Below the pieces are notes generated by a model. It saw nothing but the letters and a program-made list of their open reading frames with translations, ran no database searches and was not told where the DNA came from. A stretch of 10,681 nt of DNA from Psilocybe azurescens (Eukaryota; Basidiomycota; Agaricomycetes; Agaricales; Agrocybaceae), in assembly GCA_023853785.1 (NCBI GenBank), contig JAJIRX010000039.1:1-10681 (forward strand), in the 5' to 3' direction. A program made the translations under genes and the position numbers. This document shows, piece by piece, positions 6,880 to 10,681 of the stretch; the stretch's first letter is position 1; the number at the start of each line of letters is the position of its first letter.

Positions 6880-7552
6880 TTTTTATTAATCCAATGACAT
6901 TGATAGGCAACACACTCTCAAAACAATCATCCTCTGTCAAACGCGCAAGGCGCTCTGCACACTTCCATTTTAATTCAATTAGCAATTCCTTTTGACAATT
7001 AATTAAGTGTTTGCAACAAGACTTCAGGGACAATTTGAAAGTGTGGTGCTTCAGGCTAGTCTCATTTAGCAAGTCAAACCCAGAGGATTTATCAACAACA
7101 GTATGCACATCATGATCAATAACAATTTTATTGTGAGAAAGGAAGGGAAGACCCAAAAGAACATTTGTGCATAAACCAGGCACAATAAGGGCTCTAACAG
7201 GTTTAGACAACCAGGCATTGTTCAATGAGGACAGGGACAAGGAAATGTAATCATACAACAGTGTAGCTTTTGAGGAGGACTGCATTGCAACAGTTATGCG
7301 GACAGGTTCTTTGAGTTTTGGATAGGTAGTGCAGGGTCAACAACAGTTTCAGGTCTGATGAGAACCAAATGAGCACCATTGTCAAGCAGACAGTCAAAGG
7401 GAGGGGAAAGTTGGCATCACCAACAACATTTGCTTGCCACACAAGGTGGGGCATAGAGACAAGGCTCACCTCAGGTTCTGGGGAATGATTGTCATCAGAA
7501 GTGTCAGGAGAACCACTTCTGGCCACAAAGGACACTGTTGAGGGTAGGGACT
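6880..7552 (-). pseudogene. Aspartic protease and protease-RT linker, element B
   Basis: The active-site block LLDNGAHLVLIRPE is encoded on the minus strand, with DNG at 7375-7383. The second half of the protease fold, VPGLCTNVLLGLPFLSHNKIVIDHDV, lies near 7110-7195. The linker follows with LKHHTFKLSLKS and LIELKWKCAERLA, ending at INVIGLIK near 6890. Single-base losses close before the active site and at about 7320 put the block in a different frame from both neighbours. This protease would cut the gag-pol polyprotein. Recognisable sequence stops near 7552 (VSFVARSGSPDTSDD at 7490-7538), so gag is gone. Confidence 0.78.
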
Positions 7553-8149
7553 AACACAGATCTATCTGGGTAGTATCTGTATCTGAACCACAAATATTTG
7601 CCAAATATGGTTCAGATATGGTTCAGATACATTAATCCATTTAAGACCCATGCCTTAAGGGAGTGGCAGTGCTGACATGTTAGCAAAGTAGTACATGGAT
7701 TAAATTCCATCCCCTGTAGCCAATTATTGTCTGTTTGGCTCATCTTTGGGTGCATTGGAAAGATAGAAAGCAGTAAAATTTAAATATAGCAAAATATGAG
7801 CCAAAATAATTGTGAAAATTACACAATAACAGTGACAAGGCTCAATTTACATTCTTGCTGATAGTTATTTTCAATCTTCACCTTCTGACCTCATCCTCAG
7901 CTTTACCCATTCAGTCACTTGTGAGAACTTTGGAAAAATAGAGGTCTTATCCCATGAACCTAATGCCATACAAGCTCTGAATGTTCAAGAGCTCATATCA
8001 CATAGGGCAGCTACATTGTAGCGAGTGACATGGGCCGTAGAACACACACAATGTATCTGTCTGACATGGGGCCAATGAATTCTATGGAAGTTGCATACAT
8101 TTTAGGGTGGTGGGAATTAATTACAAATGCTGTGGGACTGCATGCATGA
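7553..8149. other. Non-coding AT-rich spacer between element B and the satellite
   Basis: I see no protein-like frame, RNA gene or recognisable element end here. The left edge marks where element B is cut off. The only clear structure is a foldback at 7580-7618. The right edge grades into the first satellite unit. Confidence 0.5.
7580..7618. repeat. Foldback hairpin with duplicated arm
   Basis: TATCTGAACC (7580-7589) pairs with GGTTCAGATA (7609-7618), and inside it ATATTTG (7594-7600) pairs with CAAATAT (7602-7608), leaving a 4-base bulge and a 1-base loop. GGTTCAGATA occurs a second time directly afterwards (7620-7629). It could be the end of a small foldback element or MITE, but no target duplication was found. 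Confidence 0.55.
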
Positions 8150-9700
8150 GCCTACGGTTAGCACACCATGGACTGGGCTCGGCCGAGATGGCTGGTCAAA
8201 TACCCGATGCCGATGTAGCAGTTCATGCAAATCCAACTGTTCAATGACTCAAAATACAGTATATTTGCATAATTACATGGAATTTAATGATTGGAAAAAT
8301 GGTACAGCCATGTAGTGTTAATTTATGCTTAGCAGTTGTATCAGCTCAGGCCCGATGTGGCCGATTAAATGAACTGGTGCTGATGATACAATTCAGTCAA
8401 GCACTGAATATTTCTATAACTGAAGGATATTAAACAATGGGAATAATTGTACAGCAGTGCAGTATACATTTAATTTGAACATGGCCGATTAAATGAACTG
8501 GTGCCGAGGATGCAATGCAGACAAAACCAACCATTCATTCAGTTGGAACACTGAATATTGCTATAACTGAATGAAATTAAATAATGGGAATAATTGTACA
8601 GCAGTGCAGTATACATTTAGTTTATTCTCGGCAGCTGAATTAGCTCAGGCCCAACATGGCCGATTAAATGAACCGGTGCCAATGATGCAATGCAGACAAA
8701 ACTGACCATTTATTCAGTTGGAACATTGAATATTTCTATTACTGAAGGATATTAAATAATGGGAATAATTGTACAGCAGTGCAGTATACATTTAATTAAT
8801 ACTCGGCAGTTGCATCAGCTCGGGCCCAACATGGCCGATTAAATAAACCAGTGCCGATGATGCATGCAGACAAAACTGACCATTTATTCAGTTGGAATAC
8901 TGAATATTTCTATAACTGAAGGATATTAAATAATGGGAATAATTGTACAGCAGTGCAGTATACATTTAATTAATACTTGGCAGTTGCATCAGCTCGGGCC
9001 TGACATGGCCGATTAAATAAACCGGTGCAGATGATGCAATGCAGACAAAACAGACCATTTATTCAGTCAGAATACTGAATATTTCTATAACTGAAGAAAA
9101 TCACATAATGGGAATAATTGTACAGAAGTGCAGTATACATTTAGTTTATACTCGGAGTTGCATTAGCTCGGGCCCGATGTGGCCGATTAAATGAACCAGT
9201 GCCAATGATGCAGTGCAGACAAAACTGACCATTTATTCAGTCAGAATACTGAATATATCCATAACTGAAGGAATTCAATATTGGGAATAATTGTGCAGAA
9301 GTACAGTATAGATTTAGTTTATACTTTGCAGTTGCATGAGCTCGGGCCCGACTTGGCCGATTCAATAATCCGGCCCAGATATAGCAGTACATGGAAAACA
9401 AACCATTCAATGATTCAAAATACAGTATATTTGCATAATTATGTGGAATTCCAATGATTGGAACAATAGTACTGCAATGCAGTACTGTTATTTTGTTGGC
9501 AGTGACATCAGTTTGGTCCAATTTGGGTGATCAATTAAGCCCGGTGTCAATGTATCAGTTCATGCAAAGCCAACCATTTATTAACTCACAATATTGAACA
9601 TTTTGTAACTGAACGGAATTTAATGATTTGGAAAATAGTACAACAGTGTAGTAGTGTATCAATTTGTGCTTGCACGAGCTCAGCCCAAAAATGTCAGATT
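8150..9700 (+). repeat. Head-to-tail satellite array, 174-bp unit
   Basis: The anchor GGCCGATTAA or a close variant recurs at 8190, 8359, 8483, 8658, 8833, 9007, 9181, 9355 and 9526. The spacings are 169, 124, 175, 175, 174, 174, 174 and 171. Each unit carries GGGAATAATTGTACAGCAGT, GCAGTATACATTTA and a GCTCGGGCC block just before the anchor. The 8359 unit is shortened by about 50 bases. Units from 8483 to 9181 are very alike. Those at 8190, 9355 and 9526 belong to a more diverged variant (CAAAATACAGTATATTTGCATAATTA in place of the core version). No coding capacity is conserved. Confidence 0.9.
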
Positions 9701-10379
9701 GAATAGGTTAGTCCTGATGTGATAGTGAATTATGCTGCGAAATAAATGGACTGAATTTCAATGTATAGTTGATTTTTACTCTGCAGTTACACAATCTTTG
9801 GATCTGATATTTCCAAAACAGGAAAGCTGACAAATTGACCAACTTAAATATGAAATATTGACATGAATGGATTGAATTGAACAGTTTTACAAGTAGACAG
9901 AAGATCAGTATAGGGTTAACATGGGATCTGCAGTTGCATCAGCTTGGGCTAGATGACTTGTTTACTGCAAATTGTCTCCACAACAACACTTTCATTAATA
10001 ACATTACCAGTCCATTTAAAGTAGGGAAGATTGTCTTTTCAATGATTGCAGATAACATTATATTCAATAGGATGTTTAGTGCACAAGGTATTTGGAATAA
10101 TATATGCATTGAATAGATATCATTTGTGTGCTTATATTGTAGCAAATGTCCACTTTAATGCAATACAGCTTGCAGACTGTGTAATGGCCATGATCAGTGA
10201 GTATTTACTTTGAACTGAACAATATGTGGTCATGGGTTTACTTACACAGTTGCAATGGAACAACCTATTTATTCAGTGAGATTGGTTTTAAGCTTAGGCA
10301 ATTTCAGAGTACAGATTAACACTAAACTGTGCTGCTGTTGAATTGATCAAATTAAATTAATATTGTACTGGTGTGTATA
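9701..10379. repeat. Degenerate satellite-like spacer
   Basis: The region is AT-rich and has no protein-like frame. Scattered traces of the satellite remain, such as GATCTGCAGTTGCATCAGCT near 9923-9942 and CCTATTTATTCAGTGAGATT near 10264-10283, still in plus orientation. It lies between the forward array and the inverted copies. Confidence 0.5.
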
Positions 10380-10681
10380 TTTTGTGCATTTAATTCAATC
10401 CAGTTATGCAAATATATTGGGCCTGAGCTAATACAACCGCCAAGCATATTTTTAACACTATACTGCATTATTTTGTATGTTTTATGTTGTTTAATTGAAT
10501 CTAGTTATACATATTTAATACTTTGACTGGCACTGAGTTTGTTAATTGGCCAAGTTGGGCCTGAGCTGATGTGACTGCCGAGTATTAATTAAATGTATAC
10601 TGCACTGCTGTAAAATTATTCCCATTATTTAATATCCTTCAGTTATAGAAATATTCAGTATTCCAACTGAATAAATGGTCA
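10380..10681 (-). repeat. Inverted copies of the 174-bp satellite
   Basis: Read on the minus strand from the right edge, bases 10681 to about 10548 match the core satellite unit starting near 8876. They include TGACCATTTATTCAGTTGGA and TGGGAATAATT, the GCAGTATACATTTAATTAAT stretch and the GCCCAACTTGGCC anchor region. I see one mismatch in the first 100 bases or so. A more diverged inverted unit, with GGGCCTGAGCTAATAC near 10419, precedes it. The array probably continues beyond the window. Confidence 0.85.

Larger units (their letters stand above)
1559..7552 (-). mobile_element. Element B: decayed, 5'-truncated Ty3/Gypsy chromovirus with nested insertions
   Basis: On the minus strand the domain order is aspartic protease, reverse transcriptase, RNase H, integrase zinc finger, integrase core and C-terminus, chromodomain, polypurine tract, LTR. 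RT before integrase defines Ty3/Gypsy, and the chromodomain defines the chromovirus branch. Gag and the 5' LTR are missing: recognisable coding ends near 7552 and non-coding DNA follows. The frame is broken many times, often by single-base loss in A, T or C runs. Stops at 2111-2113 and 5430-5432 are TGA where Arg is expected. Three later insertions lie inside it: MITEs at 2735-3028 and 5659-5957, and a LINE fragment at about 3118-4632. It cannot be autonomous. Confidence 0.85.

Noticed and set aside
6034..6995. Plus-strand open frames across the reverse transcriptase region
   Set aside because: They are antisense to clear RT and linker coding of element B and have no recognisable motifs.
8127..8315. 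Short plus-strand open frame near the satellite start
   Set aside because: It lies mostly in a diverged satellite unit, and the frame is not conserved in other units.
8190..9526. Regularly spaced repeats as a CRISPR array
   Set aside because: The whole 174-bp unit repeats with no unique spacers, and the surrounding elements are fungal retrotransposons.
9237..10145. Open frames of 68-94 codons in the satellite and spacer
   Set aside because: They are AT-rich chance frames across repeat units, with no conservation between units and no motif.
1..10681. tRNA, rRNA or other structural RNA genes
   Set aside because: I saw no cloverleaf with conserved A/B boxes and no rRNA-like conserved blocks on either strand. 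The visible hairpins are short repeats.

Overview
This window looks like repeat-packed, gene-poor DNA from a basidiomycete fungus. The element families suggest an Agaricomycete, and perhaps a mycorrhizal bolete-type fungus, but that last step is only an impression from protein style. I see no intact host gene, no RNA gene and nothing bacterial. Every protein-like stretch belongs to a transposable element, and nearly all are broken by frameshifts and stop codons.

Layout. (1) Bases 1-1553, plus strand: the 3' end of a Ty3/Gypsy chromovirus ('element A'). It has the tail of a chromodomain, then a broken extra reading frame downstream of pol, a polypurine tract and a 490-bp LTR (1064-1553) with TGTTA...TAACA ends. 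(2) About 1559-7552, minus strand: a second, heavily mutated Ty3/Gypsy element ('element B'). Read right to left it carries aspartic protease, reverse transcriptase, RNase H, integrase zinc finger, part of the integrase core, the integrase GPY/F module, a chromodomain, a polypurine tract and the start of a 3' LTR. Its gag and 5' LTR are missing. (3) Element B has been invaded three times. A truncated LINE-type non-LTR retrotransposon (about 3118-4632, minus) sits in the integrase gene. Two copies of one roughly 295-bp MITE sit in integrase (2735-3028) and in the reverse transcriptase/RNase H junction (5659-5957). They lie in opposite orientations, and each is flanked by a perfect 8-bp target-site duplication. 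(4) 7553-8149: non-coding AT-rich DNA with one foldback hairpin. (5) About 8150-9700: a head-to-tail satellite with a 174-bp period. It is followed by degenerate satellite-like DNA, and from about 10380 to the right edge the same satellite returns in inverted orientation.

Nothing here appears to work together as a pathway. The sequence records successive insertions followed by decay. Element B is the oldest. It carries Asp-to-Asn changes at the RT and RNase H active sites and a Glu-to-Lys change at the integrase. In-frame TGA codons sit where Arg (CGA) is expected in A, B and the LINE. This is what C-to-T (deamination or RIP-like) mutation of silenced repeats would leave. A retrotransposon nest beside a nucleosome-length satellite fits pericentromeric or other heterochromatin, but that is inference.
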